DNA from: Hyphomicrobiales bacterium
Lineage (GTDB): Bacteria > Pseudomonadota > Alphaproteobacteria > Rhizobiales > Xanthobacteraceae
NCBI GenBank assembly: GCA_016185205.1
Contig: JACPOA010000078.1
Span: forward strand, 1 to 60,405
Length of the DNA stretch: 60,405 nt
Direction of reading: 5' to 3'
The notes under the pieces: model-generated
What the model saw: only the letters and a program-made list of their open reading frames with translations
Told to the model about the DNA's origin: nothing
Database searches by the model: none
Position numbers and translations under genes: made by a program
Shown here: positions 27,057-36,203 of the stretch, piece after piece
How positions within the stretch are numbered: the first letter of the stretch is position 1
Layout of the letters: every line of letters begins with the position of its first letter

Positions 27057-28478
27057 ATGACCGCTGCCGCCAAGCCGAAGCTCAAAGCCGGCGACTATGT
27101 CGTCAAGGATATCGCGCTCGCGCCCTGGGGGCGCAACGAGATCAACATCGCCGAGACCGAAATGCCCGGCCTGATGTCGACGCGCGAGGAATACGGCCCG
27201 GGCCAGCCGCTGCGCGGCGCCCGCATCGCCGGCTCGCTGCACATGACCATTCAGACCGCGGTGCTGATCGAGACGCTGACCGCGCTCGGCGCCGACGTGC
27301 GCTGGGCCTCCTGCAACATCTATTCGACGCAGGACCATGCCGCCGCCGCCATCGCTGAAGCCGGCGTGCCGGTGTTCGCGGTCAAGGGCGAGAGCCTCGT
27401 CGACTACTGGGACTACACCCACCGCATCTTCGAATGGTCGGACGGCGGCTTCCCGAACATGATCCTCGACGACGGCGGCGACGCCACGCTGCTGCTGCAT
27501 CTCGGCCTGCAGGCCGAGAGCAATCCGGCGGTGCTCAATCATCCCGGCAACGAGGAAGAGGAAGTGCTGTTCGCCGCCATCAAGAAGCGGATGAAGGAGC
27601 AGCCGGGCTGGTACACCAAGCTCGCCAAGGAAGTGCGCGGCGTCACCGAGGAGACCACCACCGGCGTGCACCGGCTCTATCTGATGGCCAAGGAAGGCCG
27701 CCTGCTGTTCCCGGCGATCAACGTCAACGACAGCGTCACCAAGTCGAAATTCGACAACCTGTACGGCTGCCGCGAATCGCTGGTCGACGGCATCCGCCGC
27801 GGCACCGACGTGATGATGGCCGGCAAGGTGGCGATGGTCGCCGGCTTCGGCGACGTCGGCAAAGGCTCGGCCGCCTCGCTGCGCCAGGCCGGCTGCCGCG
27901 TCATGGTCTCCGAAGTCGATCCGATCTGCGCGCTGCAAGCGGCGATGGAGGGCTACGAGGTCGTCACCATGGAAGAAGCGGCGACGCGCGCCGACATCTT
28001 CGTCACTGCCACCGGCAATGTCGACGTGATCACCATCGAGCACATGCGCAAGATGAAGCACCGCGCCATCGTCTGCAACATCGGCCACTTCGACAGCGAG
28101 ATTCAGGTCGCGTCGCTGAAGAACCTGAAGTGGACCAACATCAAGCCGCAGGTCGACGAGATCGAGTTCCCCGACGGCCATCGCATCATTCTGTTGTCGG
28201 AAGGCCGGCTGGTGAATCTCGGCAACGCCATGGGGCATCCGAGCTTCGTGATGTCGTCGTCGTTCACCAACCAGACGCTGGCGCAGATCGAACTGTGGAC
28301 CAATCCCGGCAAATACAAGAACCAGGTCTACACGCTGCCCAAGCACCTCGACGAGAAGGTGGCGCGGCTGCATCTCGACAAGATCGGGGTGAAGCTCACC
28401 AAGCTCACCGACAAGCAGGCGACCTACATCAGCGTGCCGCAGGAAGGCCCGTTCAAGAGCGATCATTATAGGTATTGA
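27057..28478 (+). CDS. ahcY: Adenosylhomocysteinase
   Basis: It hydrolyses S-adenosylhomocysteine to adenosine and homocysteine in the activated methyl cycle, using tightly bound NAD+. The length of 473 residues is typical. Visible features are the substrate-binding [13 protein letters not shown] and [16 protein letters not shown], the NAD motif [18 protein letters not shown], and the canonical C-terminus [10 protein letters not shown]. The ATG at 27057 ([18 protein letters not shown]) is chosen; a start 21 bp upstream is possible. The palindrome at 26961-26976 suggests its own promoter rather than read-through from HPr. Confidence 0.96.
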   Translation: MTAAAKPKLKAGDYVVKDIALAPWGRNEINIAETEMPGLMSTREEYGPGQPLRGARIAGSLHMTIQTAVLIETLTALGADVRWASCNIYSTQDHAAAAIAEAGVPVFAVKGESLVDYWDYTHRIFEWSDGGFPNMILDDGGDATLLLHLGLQAESNPAVLNHPGNEEEEVLFAAIKKRMKEQPGWYTKLAKEVRGVTEETTTGVHRLYLMAKEGRLLFPAINVNDSVTKSKFDNLYGCRESLVDGIRRGTDVMMAGKVAMVAGFGDVGKGSAASLRQAGCRVMVSEVDPICALQAAMEGYEVVTMEEAATRADIFVTATGNVDVITIEHMRKMKHRAIVCNIGHFDSEIQVASLKNLKWTNIKPQVDEIEFPDGHRIILLSEGRLVNLGNAMGHPSFVMSSSFTNQTLAQIELWTNPGKYKNQVYTLPKHLDEKVARLHLDKIGVKLTKLTDKQATYISVPQEGPFKSDHYRY

Positions 28479-28508
28479 GGGTCTCGTGCCCCGGACGCGG
28501 CGCAGCCC

Positions 28509-28667
28509 GTAGGGCGCAATAAGCGCAGCGCATTGCGCCGCAGCGGTGCGAAAGAGCTCGTAGGGCGCAATCGCTTTATTGCGCCGCCTCGGGGCCGTCG
28601 CAAAGGCAGCCGGTTTGTGGGAAGCTGCCTTCAGACGGCGCAATGCGCTGCGCTTATTGCGCCCTAC
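28509..28667. repeat. RAYT-flanking REP cluster, left copy (family D)
   Basis: Three related palindromic units: GTAGGGCGCAATAAGCGCAG (28509), GTAGGGCGCAATCGCTTTAT (28560), and a unit in opposite orientation ending GCTTATTGCGCCCTAC (to 28667). They sit directly upstream of the tyrosine transposase. The spacers, including GTGGGAAGCTGCCTTCA, also recur in the right-hand cluster, so the entire ~160-bp block is a direct repeat. Confidence 0.88.
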
Positions 28668-28691
28668 GCTCCACGCGCTATCGTTGCCGCC

Positions 28692-29225
28692 ATGCCGAAT
28701 TATCGTCGCGCCTTTGCGCCCGGCGGATGCTGGTTCTTCACCGTCAATCTGTTGGACCGGCGACGCCGCCTGCTGACGGACCATATCGACGCGTTGCGCG
28801 AGGCGACGCGGTTCACGCAGACGCGCCACCCGTTTACGATCGACGCCATGGTGGTGCTGCCCGATCATATCCACGCGGTTTGGACGCTGCCGCCCGGCGA
28901 CGCCGATTTTTCGTTGCGCTGGCGGCTGATTAAAATCGACTTCGCCAAGGCCGTTCCCAAGACCGAGCGGCGAAGCCCGGTGCGCATTGCGCGCGGCGAA
29001 CGCGCCATCTGGCAGCGTCGGTTCTGGGAACATCTGATCCGCGACGATGAGGATTTTCGCCGCCACGTCGAATATTGTTACATCAATCCGGTCAAGCACG
29101 GCTTGGTTACCCGCGTCCGCGATTGGCCGCATTCGTCGTTCCACCGCGACGTGCGGGCGGAACTGTTTCCGCAGGATTGGGCGGGCGACGTGTTGGCAGC
29201 GGGCAGCTTCGGCGAGCGTGTTTGA
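28692..29225 (+). CDS. REP-associated tyrosine transposase (RAYT, Y1/HUH family)
   Basis: A 177-residue single-strand nuclease of the IS200/IS605-related TnpA_REP family, which is thought to move REP/REPIN sequences. The HUH motif is PDHIHAVW (His59, His61) and the catalytic tyrosine lies in VEYCYINPVKHGLV (Tyr128 or Tyr130). The frame begins with MPNYRRAFAPGGCWFFTVNL, the normal family start, and is intact. It is bracketed by near-identical REP clusters (28509-28667 and 29231-29395), which are presumably its cognate substrates. The longer frame upstream to 28533 runs through the repeat and is not coding. Confidence 0.92.
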   Translation: MPNYRRAFAPGGCWFFTVNLLDRRRRLLTDHIDALREATRFTQTRHPFTIDAMVVLPDHIHAVWTLPPGDADFSLRWRLIKIDFAKAVPKTERRSPVRIARGERAIWQRRFWEHLIRDDEDFRRHVEYCYINPVKHGLVTRVRDWPHSSFHRDVRAELFPQDWAGDVLAAGSFGERV

Positions 29226-29230
29226 GGGAA

Positions 29231-29395
29231 GCGGCGCAATAAGCGGAGCGCATTGCGCCCTACAGGCTGTCAACGGTCGAACTACTCGTAGGGCGCAATC
29301 GCTTTATTGCGCCACTTTGAGACCGATCCGCAAACCCGTCGGTTGTGGGAAGCCGTCTTCAGACGGCGCAATGCGCTCCGCTTATTGCGCCCTAC
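29231..29395. repeat. RAYT-flanking REP cluster, right copy (family D)
   Basis: The same three units occur in the same order as on the left: GCGGCGCAATAAGCGGAGCG (29231), GTAGGGCGCAATCGCTTTAT (29288) and one ending GCTTATTGCGCCCTAC (to 29395). The shared inner spacer reads GTGGGAAGCCGTCTTCA. Paired C-to-G changes (GCGCAG/GCGGAG and CTGCGC/CTCCGC) keep the stem pairing. Confidence 0.88.
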
Positions 29396-29429
29396 GGGCT
29401 GCGCGTGCGCTGCGCCCGGGACACGCGTT

Positions 29430-30953
29430 CTACCGCGGCGGCAGGATGACGATACTGTAGCGCCGCGGCTGGCCGGGCCAGCGCCAATAATTGCGCACGA
29501 TTTCCGTCTCAAAGGTGCGGCTGCCGGCAACGCCGGCCGCACGCGGCGCCGCAGTTGAACGACAAACGGCATCGTCGGCGAAGCACACCAGCACCACACC
29601 GCTGCGCTTGAGCTCGGCCTCGCCCGGCGCCGGCATGTTGGGCAGCGCGCGCGGGCGCTCCGCCGCATAAGCGCCGATGCCATAGGCAATGTCGGGATCG
29701 CCATCGACAAAGCGCAGCGGCAAGGGCGTCATCGCGTGCCAGGCGCGCTCGATCTCGGCGGCGAGCTGTTGCGCATGCGCGGCGGCAGGCGCAGGCCCGC
29801 TGTGCTGCACATTGATGGCGATCACCGGCGCCGCGAGCAGCACGATCAGCGGCACCACCACCGCGGCGGTGAGAATGCGGCGCGTGTCGATAGCCGACAC
29901 CGTCATCGCCGGCGGCGACAACAACAACACCGGCAACAGCGTCCAGGCCGGCATCGACCACAGCGAGGTGATCTCGGTGCCGCTCGCCAGCGCGCCGAGC
30001 GCGGGCAGCAGGAACGGCGCCCAGAACGCCGCCGCCGCCAGCCGGCGTTCAGGCTCGCGCGGCCACATTATGTCGGCGAGCGCGGCGCGGCTCGGCCGCG
30101 CGGCGGCCAGCACCATGATCAACGGGACCGCCACATAGCCTACAGAGCCTCCGAGATAGCCGAGCACGGCCTTGAGCGCGGTGGCGTACGGCTTGGCGCC
30201 ATGAATGCCGAGCGCGTAGTCGAACGGCGCGAAGTCGTGCTGCACCAGCCAGGCGAGATGGGGGGCCAGCACGATCAGCCCGGCCGCGATGGTGATCCAC
30301 GGCGCCGCCGAGCGGAAATAAAGACCGCGGCGCTTGTCGATCAGCGCCGCCACGATCAGCCCGGCCAGCAGGAACACCGACCAGTATTTGCCCAGCATGC
30401 AAGCGGCGGCACCGACGCCGGCGAGTACGGCATACAAAGCGCTACGCGTCACATACGAGCGCAGGAACCAGAATGTGGTGGCCGCCCACACCGGCATCAG
30501 CACCGTGTTGACGTTGAACTTGAGCGCATGGAAATTGAAAAACGGAATCAGCGTGAGCAGCGCCAGTCCCACCACCCGCTTTTCGATGTCGAGAGTATCC
30601 GCCGACAGCCGCCAGGCGAACCACAGCGCCACGGTCGGCATCAGCATCGCCAACAGGTAATAGGACCACTCGGCGAGCGGGAACACGCCGAACCATAGCC
30701 ACACGATGATCGCGGCGAGCGGCGGATGCTTGAGATAGCCGAGCGACAGATCGCGCGACCAGGCGATCAATTCGGTCATGTCCGGGTGCAGGCCCTGGCT
30801 GCCCTTGGCGACGGTGCCGTACAGCGTCCACAGCAGCGCATAGGCGACCAGCGCCAGAATCACGTTGCGCTCGCAGCGCGCCGGATCGGTGAGCGCGTCG
30901 CGCAGGCGGCCGGCCGCCCGGTCGGCGGCGTGAAGGGGCGCGGAAAGGCGCAT
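29430..30953 (-). CDS. Polytopic glycosyltransferase, GT39/ArnT-like family
   Basis: An inner-membrane protein of 507 residues with about 11-12 hydrophobic segments. The N-terminal loop [15 protein letters not shown] followed by [17 protein letters not shown] is the acidic-loop/HPP pattern of polyprenyl-phosphate sugar transferases (GT39, GT83). These enzymes transfer a sugar from a lipid carrier to lipid A, protein or other acceptors on the periplasmic side. No neighbouring genes indicate the acceptor. The stop lies only 34 bp from the REP cluster. Confidence 0.82.
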   Translation of the reverse strand: MRLSAPLHAADRAAGRLRDALTDPARCERNVILALVAYALLWTLYGTVAKGSQGLHPDMTELIAWSRDLSLGYLKHPPLAAIIVWLWFGVFPLAEWSYYLLAMLMPTVALWFAWRLSADTLDIEKRVVGLALLTLIPFFNFHALKFNVNTVLMPVWAATTFWFLRSYVTRSALYAVLAGVGAAACMLGKYWSVFLLAGLIVAALIDKRRGLYFRSAAPWITIAAGLIVLAPHLAWLVQHDFAPFDYALGIHGAKPYATALKAVLGYLGGSVGYVAVPLIMVLAAARPSRAALADIMWPREPERRLAAAAFWAPFLLPALGALASGTEITSLWSMPAWTLLPVLLLSPPAMTVSAIDTRRILTAAVVVPLIVLLAAPVIAINVQHSGPAPAAAHAQQLAAEIERAWHAMTPLPLRFVDGDPDIAYGIGAYAAERPRALPNMPAPGEAELKRSGVVLVCFADDAVCRSTAAPRAAGVAGSRTFETEIVRNYWRWPGQPRRYSIVILPPR

Positions 30954-31003
30954 TTGCCGGGTTCTATCGCATGGCGGGGCCAGATTCGTCCAACCTCTCT
31001 CTT

Positions 31004-31048
31004 TGTCATTCCGGGGCGCGGCCGTAAGGCCGCGAGCCGGAATGACGA
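31004..31048. repeat. Palindromic repeat, family B half-unit
   Basis: TGTCATTCCGGGGCGCGGCC is paired with GGCCGCGAGCCGGAATGACG around TAAG, forming one long hairpin about 45 bp before the lepA start, so it could be in the lepA leader. Confidence 0.7.
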
Positions 31049-31092
31049 GGAGATTGCTTGAAGGTCCCCACCCCGAGTGTTATCTCGCCGCC

Positions 31093-32898
31093 ATGACGGC
31101 CGTTCCCATCAGCAATATCCGCAATTTCTCCATCGTCGCGCATATCGACCACGGCAAGTCGACGCTGGCCGACCGGCTGATCCAGCTCACCGGCGGACTG
31201 GAGCTGCGCGAGATGAAGGAGCAGGTGCTCGACTCGATGGATATCGAGCGCGAGCGCGGCATCACGATCAAGGCGCAGACCGTGCGGCTGAACTACCGCG
31301 CCCGCGACGGCAAGGACTACATCCTCAATCTGATCGACACCCCCGGCCACGTCGATTTCGCCTACGAGGTCAACCGCTCGCTCGCCGCCTGCGAGGGCTC
31401 GCTGCTGGTGGTCGATGCCAGCCAGGGCGTCGAGGCGCAGACGCTGGCCAATGTCTATCATGCCATCGACGCCGGCCACGAGATCGTGCCGGTGCTCAAC
31501 AAGGTCGACTTGCCGGCGGCCGAGCCTGAAGCGATCAAGAAGCAGATCGAGGACGTGATCGGGCTGGACGCCTCGAACGCTATACAGATCTCGGCCAAGA
31601 CTGGGCAGAACGTTCCCGAGGTGCTGGAGGCGATCGTCACCCGGCTGCCGCCGCCGAAAGGCGATCGCGCGGCGGCGCTCAAGGCGCTGCTGGTCGACAG
31701 CTGGTACGACGCCTATTTGGGCGTGGTCGTGCTGGTGCGCATCGTCGATGGCGTGCTCAAGAAGGGCCAGCGCATCCGCATGATCGGCATCGACGGCTCG
31801 TATGAAGTCGATCGCACCGGCGTATTCACACCAAAACTGACATTGGTCGACGAACTAGGCCCCGGCGAGATTGGCATGCTCACCGCCTCGATCAAGGAAG
31901 TCGCCGATACGCGCGTGGGCGATACCATCACCGACGAGCGCAATCCGGTGGACGAGCCGCTGCCCGGCTTCCGGCCGGCGATCCCGGTGGTGTTCTGCGG
32001 ATTGTTTCCGGTCGATGCCGCGCAGTTCGAGGACCTGCGCGCCGCCATGGGCAAGCTGCGGCTCAACGACGCCAGCTTCTCCTACGAGATGGAGACGAGC
32101 GCCGCGCTCGGCTTCGGCTTCCGCTGCGGCTTTCTCGGACTGCTGCATCTGGAAATCATCCAGGAGCGGCTGGAGCGCGAATTCAATCTCGATCTGATCG
32201 CGACCGCGCCGTCGGTGATCTACAAGATGAACCTGCGCGACGGTTCGCAGCTCGAGATCCACAATCCGGTCGACATGCCGGACGTGATGAAAATTCTGGA
32301 AATCCAGGAGCCGTGGATCGAGGCGACGATCCTGACGCCCGACGAATATCTCGGCTCCGTGCTCAAGCTGTGCCAGGACCGCCGCGGCAATCAGAAAGAG
32401 CTCACCTACGTCGGCAGCCGCGCCATGGTCAAATACGACCTGCCGCTCAACGAGGTGGTGTTCGATTTCTACGACCGGCTGAAGTCCGTTTCCAAAGGTT
32501 ATGCTTCGTTCGATTATCACCTGACCGACTACCGGCCGGCCGATCTGGTGAAGATGTCGATCCTGGTCAACGAAGAGCCGGTCGACGCGCTCTCCATGCT
32601 GGTGCACCGCACCCGCGCCGAGAGCCGCGGCCGCGGCATGGTGGAGAAGCTCAAGGAGCTGATCCCGCCACATATGTTTCAGGTGCCGATCCAGGCTGCG
32701 ATCGGCGGCAAGATTATCGCGCGCGAGACCGTGCGCGCACTGCGCAAGGACGTCACCGCCAAATGCTACGGCGGCGACGCCACCCGCAAACGCAAACTGC
32801 TCGACAAGCAGAAGAAGGGCAAGAAGCGCATGCGGCAGTTCGGCAAGGTCGACATTCCGCAGGAGGCGTTCATCGCGGCGCTGAAGGTGGATGTGTGA
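31093..32898 (+). CDS. lepA: Elongation factor 4 (LepA), back-translocating GTPase
   Basis: A ribosome-associated GTPase of 601 residues. G1 is [15 protein letters not shown]3 is [12 protein letters not shown]4 is LNKVDLP, and the LepA-specific C-terminal domain ends [20 protein letters not shown]. The ATG at 31093 starts the canonical [20 protein letters not shown]; the open frame upstream passes through the repeat. The last 31 bp of the gene recur downstream of the mazEF pair at 33527-33557 with two synonymous third-base differences. Confidence 0.97.
   Translation: MTAVPISNIRNFSIVAHIDHGKSTLADRLIQLTGGLELREMKEQVLDSMDIERERGITIKAQTVRLNYRARDGKDYILNLIDTPGHVDFAYEVNRSLAACEGSLLVVDASQGVEAQTLANVYHAIDAGHEIVPVLNKVDLPAAEPEAIKKQIEDVIGLDASNAIQISAKTGQNVPEVLEAIVTRLPPPKGDRAAALKALLVDSWYDAYLGVVVLVRIVDGVLKKGQRIRMIGIDGSYEVDRTGVFTPKLTLVDELGPGEIGMLTASIKEVADTRVGDTITDERNPVDEPLPGFRPAIPVVFCGLFPVDAAQFEDLRAAMGKLRLNDASFSYEMETSAALGFGFRCGFLGLLHLEIIQERLEREFNLDLIATAPSVIYKMNLRDGSQLEIHNPVDMPDVMKILEIQEPWIEATILTPDEYLGSVLKLCQDRRGNQKELTYVGSRAMVKYDLPLNEVVFDFYDRLKSVSKGYASFDYHLTDYRPADLVKMSILVNEEPVDALSMLVHRTRAESRGRGMVEKLKELIPPHMFQVPIQAAIGGKIIARETVRALRKDVTAKCYGGDATRKRKLLDKQKKGKKRMRQFGKVDIPQEAFIAALKVDV
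32866..32896 (+). repeat. Direct repeat, lepA 3'-end copy (left boundary of mazEF)
   Basis: The sequence encoding [10 protein letters not shown] at the end of lepA is repeated at 33527-33557. The two 31-bp copies differ at only two positions, both codon third positions, and the stop is TGA here and TAG there. Confidence 0.9.
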
Positions 32899-32955
32899 GG
32901 CGGGCGCTTGTCAACCGCTCCGTAACATGTTACGTCTCTCTTCTGGAGAGATGCC

Positions 32956-33192
32956 GTGACGACAGCCTCCCGCAAGTCCACGCCAAAGACGCCGCAGCAG
33001 CGCATGCAGGCGCGGCGTAAGCGCCTGCAGGCGCAAGGACTGCGTCCCGTTCAGCATTGGGTGCCAGATTTGCGCGATCCGCGCGTGCGGGCCGATCTCC
33101 GCCGCCAAGCAAAGCTTCTGAGCCAACATCCCGAGAATGCCGTTATCGATGATTGGATCGAACAGGCTTACGATTGGCGTGAGTGGCGGTGA
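32956..33192 (+). CDS. MazE-like antitoxin (DUF3018 family)
   Basis: A basic 78-residue protein rich in Arg and Gln. It contains RLQAQGLRPVQHWVPDLRDP and a C-terminal NAVIDDWIEQAYDWREW, the pattern of DUF3018 / antitoxin MazE-like proteins that pair with MazF. The N-terminal part is the likely DNA-binding ribbon, and the acidic-aromatic tail is the likely toxin-binding segment. The GTG at 32956 follows a GGAGAG ribosome-binding site. It overlaps the start of the toxin gene, the usual translational coupling. Confidence 0.85.
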   Translation: MTTASRKSTPKTPQQRMQARRKRLQAQGLRPVQHWVPDLRDPRVRADLRRQAKLLSQHPENAVIDDWIEQAYDWREWR

Positions 33193-33515
33193 AACGAGGC
33201 GATATTATTATTGTCACGCATGCCGATTTCGGCAAACCGCGTCCCGCTGTTGTCGTTCAAGCCGACGAGTTCAATGAAAGTCCAACGACAATCCTCGTTT
33301 GCCCGATCACGTCCGAAATCACCGAAAAGCTGCCGCTGCGGCCGATCATAGGGGCCAACCCCGGCACCGGACTGCGCGAGCGCTCGCAAATCATGACGGA
33401 CAAGATGTTGACGCTACGCCGCGATCGCGTCCGCGGCACCCTCGGCTCGATCGAGGCAACAACCGGCAATCAACTCGATCGCGCCCTGCTGTTGATCCTC
33501 GGGCTCGCCCGTTGA
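33183..33515 (+). CDS. MazF-family endoribonuclease toxin
   Basis: A PemK/MazF toxin of 110 residues that would cleave mRNA at short motifs. Family features are VKRGDIIIVTHADFGKPRPA with conserved RGDI and KPRPAVVVQ, the PIT motif in ILVCPITSE, and the C-terminal DRALLLILGLA helix. The start is a GTG at 33183 or 33189, overlapping the antitoxin. The stop lies in an inverted repeat (GCCCGT/ACGGGC) just before the second lepA-end copy. The pair is placed between duplicated lepA ends, pointing to acquisition as a unit. Confidence 0.9.
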   Translation: MAVKRGDIIIVTHADFGKPRPAVVVQADEFNESPTTILVCPITSEITEKLPLRPIIGANPGTGLRERSQIMTDKMLTLRRDRVRGTLGSIEATTGNQLDRALLLILGLAR

Positions 33516-33526
33516 ATGCACGGGCA

Positions 33527-33557
33527 GCCTTCATCGCCGCGCTGAAGGTGGATGTGT
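33527..33557 (+). repeat. Direct repeat, second lepA 3'-end copy (right boundary of mazEF)
   Basis: This copy reads through [10 protein letters not shown] and is followed by a TAG stop, but has no lepA reading frame upstream of it. It begins 11 bp after the mazF stop. The two base differences from the lepA copy are silent, suggesting it once ended a functional lepA in this or another lineage. Confidence 0.9.
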
Positions 33558-33644
33558 AGGCTTCCAAGTCCGGTCAGTGTGCCGCAGTCTCACTTTCCCT
33601 TGTGGGAGAGGGAAAGAAAGGTCGGCGTCGGCGGGCGCGCCGCG

Positions 33645-34157
33645 TTAAAAAATATCCTGGAAGCCGCGCGGACGCCGTCCCTCGCCGCGCGACTGCTTGG
33701 CCTCGCCGCGCACGCGCGCTGGCGCCGGCGGACGATCGCCGGTCACTATGATCTGCGTGTCCTGCATGTTCGCCTGCACCAGCGCGAACAGCACGGCGGC
33801 ATTGGCCGGATGCAAGCGGATGCAGCCATGCGAGGCCGGCCGGCCGAGACGCGAGATCTCGTAGCTGCCGTGGATGGCGTAGCCGCCGTTGAAGAAGATC
33901 GAATAGGGCATCGGCGAGCCGTCATAGATCGTCGAGAACCATTTGCGCGCCAACCATTGCGGCCGGTAGCTGCCGTTCGGCGTGCGATAGCCCCGGCGCG
34001 CGGTCGACACCGGCCATCGGTAGCGCGTGAAGCCGTCGACCGCGACGCTCAGGCGTTGCGCCGATTTGTCGACCGTCACGACAACATCGGCTTGCGCCGA
34101 CGCGAGGCCGCCGAGCCAGGCGGCGACAGCGGCAATGACGATCATGCGGCGCGGCAT
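33645..34157 (-). CDS. L,D-transpeptidase (YkuD family)
   Basis: A periplasmic peptidoglycan cross-linking enzyme of 170 residues. The signal peptide is MIVIAAVAAWLGGLASAQA. The YkuD catalytic motif is clear: YAIHGSYEISRLGRPASHGC followed by IRLHP, with the nucleophilic Cys in SHGCIRL. After the catalytic domain comes a basic Pro/Arg-rich tail. Upstream lies a roughly 350-bp stretch with no confident gene. Confidence 0.93.
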   Translation of the reverse strand: MPRRMIVIAAVAAWLGGLASAQADVVVTVDKSAQRLSVAVDGFTRYRWPVSTARRGYRTPNGSYRPQWLARKWFSTIYDGSPMPYSIFFNGGYAIHGSYEISRLGRPASHGCIRLHPANAAVLFALVQANMQDTQIIVTGDRPPAPARVRGEAKQSRGEGRRPRGFQDIF

Positions 34158-34217
34158 CGTGGGGTCTCCGGACGACGCGAGGCTAGGTCATCCGGGGGCG
34201 TACCGTATTAATCCAGA

Positions 34218-34385
34218 TCAATAGCCTGCCGCCGATACCGGCCAGCGATGGATTTCCGCGCCGACGAGCGCGACGGCTGGCCGTTGCTGCGACTTGCCGA
34301 CGATGACCAGGATGTCCGCGCTGGTAGCGCGGATTCGACCCGCCTGGATTGCCCGCTGGGCGCCGGTAAAGGCTCTGTTAACCAT
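34218..34385 (-). CDS. Doubtful small ORF in the 34158-34507 gap
   Basis: A 55-codon frame begins MVNRAFTGAQRAIQAGRIRA and later reads ILVIVGKSQQRPAVALVGAE, which looks protein-like in composition. No ribosome-binding site is apparent and I do not recognise a family. An overlapping frame on the other strand (34248-34472) is no better. The rest of the gap shows only an AT-richer stretch ahead of the endopeptidase gene that may hold its promoter. Confidence 0.22.
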   Translation of the reverse strand: MVNRAFTGAQRAIQAGRIRATSADILVIVGKSQQRPAVALVGAEIHRWPVSAAGY

Positions 34386-34507
34386 AAAAGCCATTGGCCG
34401 CGTTGGCTTTTTCGTGGTGGGCGGACGGAACCGGCCGCCGGTTTCTTAAACCATGGTGCGCAATTAACCTGACAGGCGCAGGCGGACTAAGCTAAATCGG
34501 AAGCATC

Positions 34508-35494
34508 ATGTTGACCCGGATCGTAGCGCTGCTCGGCTTGTCGTTCCTGTTCGTCGCCGGCTTCATCGCTGTCGTCGAACGCGCGAGCTTTGCGCAGGCG
34601 CCCGCGCCGGTCGCGGCCACGCCGACGCCATTGCCGCAGCCGAAGCCGAAAAAAGAATCAATTCCGGCCAAGCTGTTGTTCGCGGCCAAACAGCTGCCGA
34701 CCTTGGGCAAGGCCATGGCGATCGGCTACTACCCGCGCGGCTGTCTGCAAGGCGGCGTGGCGCTGCCCACCACTGGGCCGACCTGGCAAGTGATGCGGCT
34801 GTCGCGCAACCGCAATTGGGGTCACCCCAGTCTGATCCACTTCCTGGAAAAATTCGCGCCGCTCGCCGCCAAGGCCACCGGCTGGAAAGGCATTCTGGTC
34901 GGCGACCTGGCGCAGCCGCGCGGCGGACCCACGCCGAGCGACCATAGGAGCCACCAAACCGGACTCGACGTCGATATCTGGTTCATGCCGATGCCCAGCC
35001 ACGTTTTGAGCAAGGACGAGCGCGAGAAAATCGCGGCGCCCAATGTGGTTGCCGACAACTGGAAACAGCTCAATCCGAAAACCTGGACGCCGCAGCACAT
35101 CAACTTCATCAAGACCGCCGCCGAGCAGCCCGAGGTCGAACGCGTACTGGTCAATGCCGCGATCAAGCAGGAGCTGTGCCGCGTCGAGAACAAAAATCGC
35201 GATGGCTGGATGGCAAAGGTGCGGCCCTGGTACTGGCACCACGACCACATTCACGTGCGGCTGAAATGTCCGGCCGATTCGCCGAATTGCCGCCCCCAGC
35301 CGCCGATCGGGGACGAGGATGGCTGCGACAAGAAAGCGCTCGCGTTCTGGTTCACCGACAAGGTGTTGCACCCGCCGAAACCGACGATACCGACAACACC
35401 GGCCAAGCCGCCCAAAGCAATGACGATGGCCGATCTGCCGCCGGCCTGTAAGAACGTGCTCGATGCGCCGGCAAAACAGGTGAGCGGCGACTGA
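34508..35494 (+). CDS. mepA: Penicillin-insensitive murein endopeptidase (MepA, M74 family)
   Basis: A periplasmic LAS metallopeptidase that cleaves D-Ala-meso-DAP and related crosslinks. The signal sequence (RIVALLGLSFLFVAGFIAVV) is followed by a Pro-rich linker. Zinc and catalytic motifs are DHRSHQTGLDVDIWFMP and YWHHDHIHVRLKCP, and conserved Cys pairs (CLQGG, CPADSPNC) match the family. The length of 328 residues is normal. It is next to an L,D-transpeptidase but on the other strand. Confidence 0.95.
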   Translation: MLTRIVALLGLSFLFVAGFIAVVERASFAQAPAPVAATPTPLPQPKPKKESIPAKLLFAAKQLPTLGKAMAIGYYPRGCLQGGVALPTTGPTWQVMRLSRNRNWGHPSLIHFLEKFAPLAAKATGWKGILVGDLAQPRGGPTPSDHRSHQTGLDVDIWFMPMPSHVLSKDEREKIAAPNVVADNWKQLNPKTWTPQHINFIKTAAEQPEVERVLVNAAIKQELCRVENKNRDGWMAKVRPWYWHHDHIHVRLKCPADSPNCRPQPPIGDEDGCDKKALAFWFTDKVLHPPKPTIPTTPAKPPKAMTMADLPPACKNVLDAPAKQVSGD

Positions 35495-35505
35495 TCGCCT
35501 TCCTG

Positions 35506-35584
35506 GTCATTCCGGGACGGCGCGGCCAGCTCGATCACCCCACCCGGCTCGCATTGCTCGCCACCCTCCCCCGCAAGCGGGAGA
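35506..35584. repeat. Mixed family A/B repeat fragment
   Basis: GGTCATTCCGGGACGG resembles family B. It is followed by GATCACCCCACCCGGCTCGC and CACCCTCCCCCGCAAGCGGG, which match the second half of family A. It lies between convergent mepA and lrp and looks degenerate. Confidence 0.6.
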
Positions 35585-35597
35585 AGAATAAGAGAAC

Positions 35598-36068
35598 TCA
35601 AGCCACCGGCAGCACGTTGGTGTATTTCACCTGCTCGAGCGCGAAACTCGACTCGATCGAGGCAATGCCTTCCAGGCGCGTGAGCTTCTGCTTCAGGAAG
35701 CGCTCATAGGTGGCGAGATCGGGCACCACGACGCGCAGCCAGTAATCGCGTGGGCCGGTCATCAGATAGCATTCCAGCACTTCCGGCCAGCGCGCGATTG
35801 TTCGGGCAAAACGCTCGAGCAATTCCTCGCGCTGCTTTTCCAGCTTGACCGAGACGAACACGCTGACCGGCAGCCCGACCGCGCGCTGGTCGAGCACGGC
35901 GACGTAACGCGCGATCACGCCCGATTTTTCCAGGATGCGCACGCGCCGCAGGCAGGGCGACGAAGACAGCCCCACTTTGCCGGCCAAATCCGCCAGGCTC
36001 ATGCGGCCGTCGTCCTGCAGCAGGCGCAGGATCTTCAAGTCCACCGCGTCGAGGGCCGGAATTGGCAT
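35598..36068 (-). CDS. Lrp/AsnC-family transcriptional regulator
   Basis: A 156-residue feast/famine regulator with an N-terminal winged helix (MSLADLAGKVGLSSSPCLRR and VRILEKSGVI) and a C-terminal RAM ligand-binding domain (VLECYLMTGPRDYWLRVVVP). It diverges from the AceE-like gene, with 135 bp between the starts, so that gene is the probable target. The ligand is likely an amino acid or related metabolite. Confidence 0.92.
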   Translation of the reverse strand: MPIPALDAVDLKILRLLQDDGRMSLADLAGKVGLSSSPCLRRVRILEKSGVIARYVAVLDQRAVGLPVSVFVSVKLEKQREELLERFARTIARWPEVLECYLMTGPRDYWLRVVVPDLATYERFLKQKLTRLEGIASIESSFALEQVKYTNVLPVA

Positions 36069-36203
36069 AATCCACCTTTTTCTGCGCTATAGTTGATAGG
36101 ATATGCCAATCTGGACGATAATAATAGTGTGATTTGGCAGGCATCGCCTCGGCCGAATCCCCATAATCAAAGGGTGGAATCGCCGCATACAGGCCGACTG
36201 CCG

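Noticed and set aside
28533-28691. Upstream extension of the tyrosine transposase frame
   Set aside because: It is read entirely from the REP cluster, and the family start MPNYRR lies at 28692.
27006-29273. 755-codon open frame opposite ahcY and the RAYT gene
   Set aside because: It spans two unrelated real genes and the repeat clusters, which no genuine gene would do.
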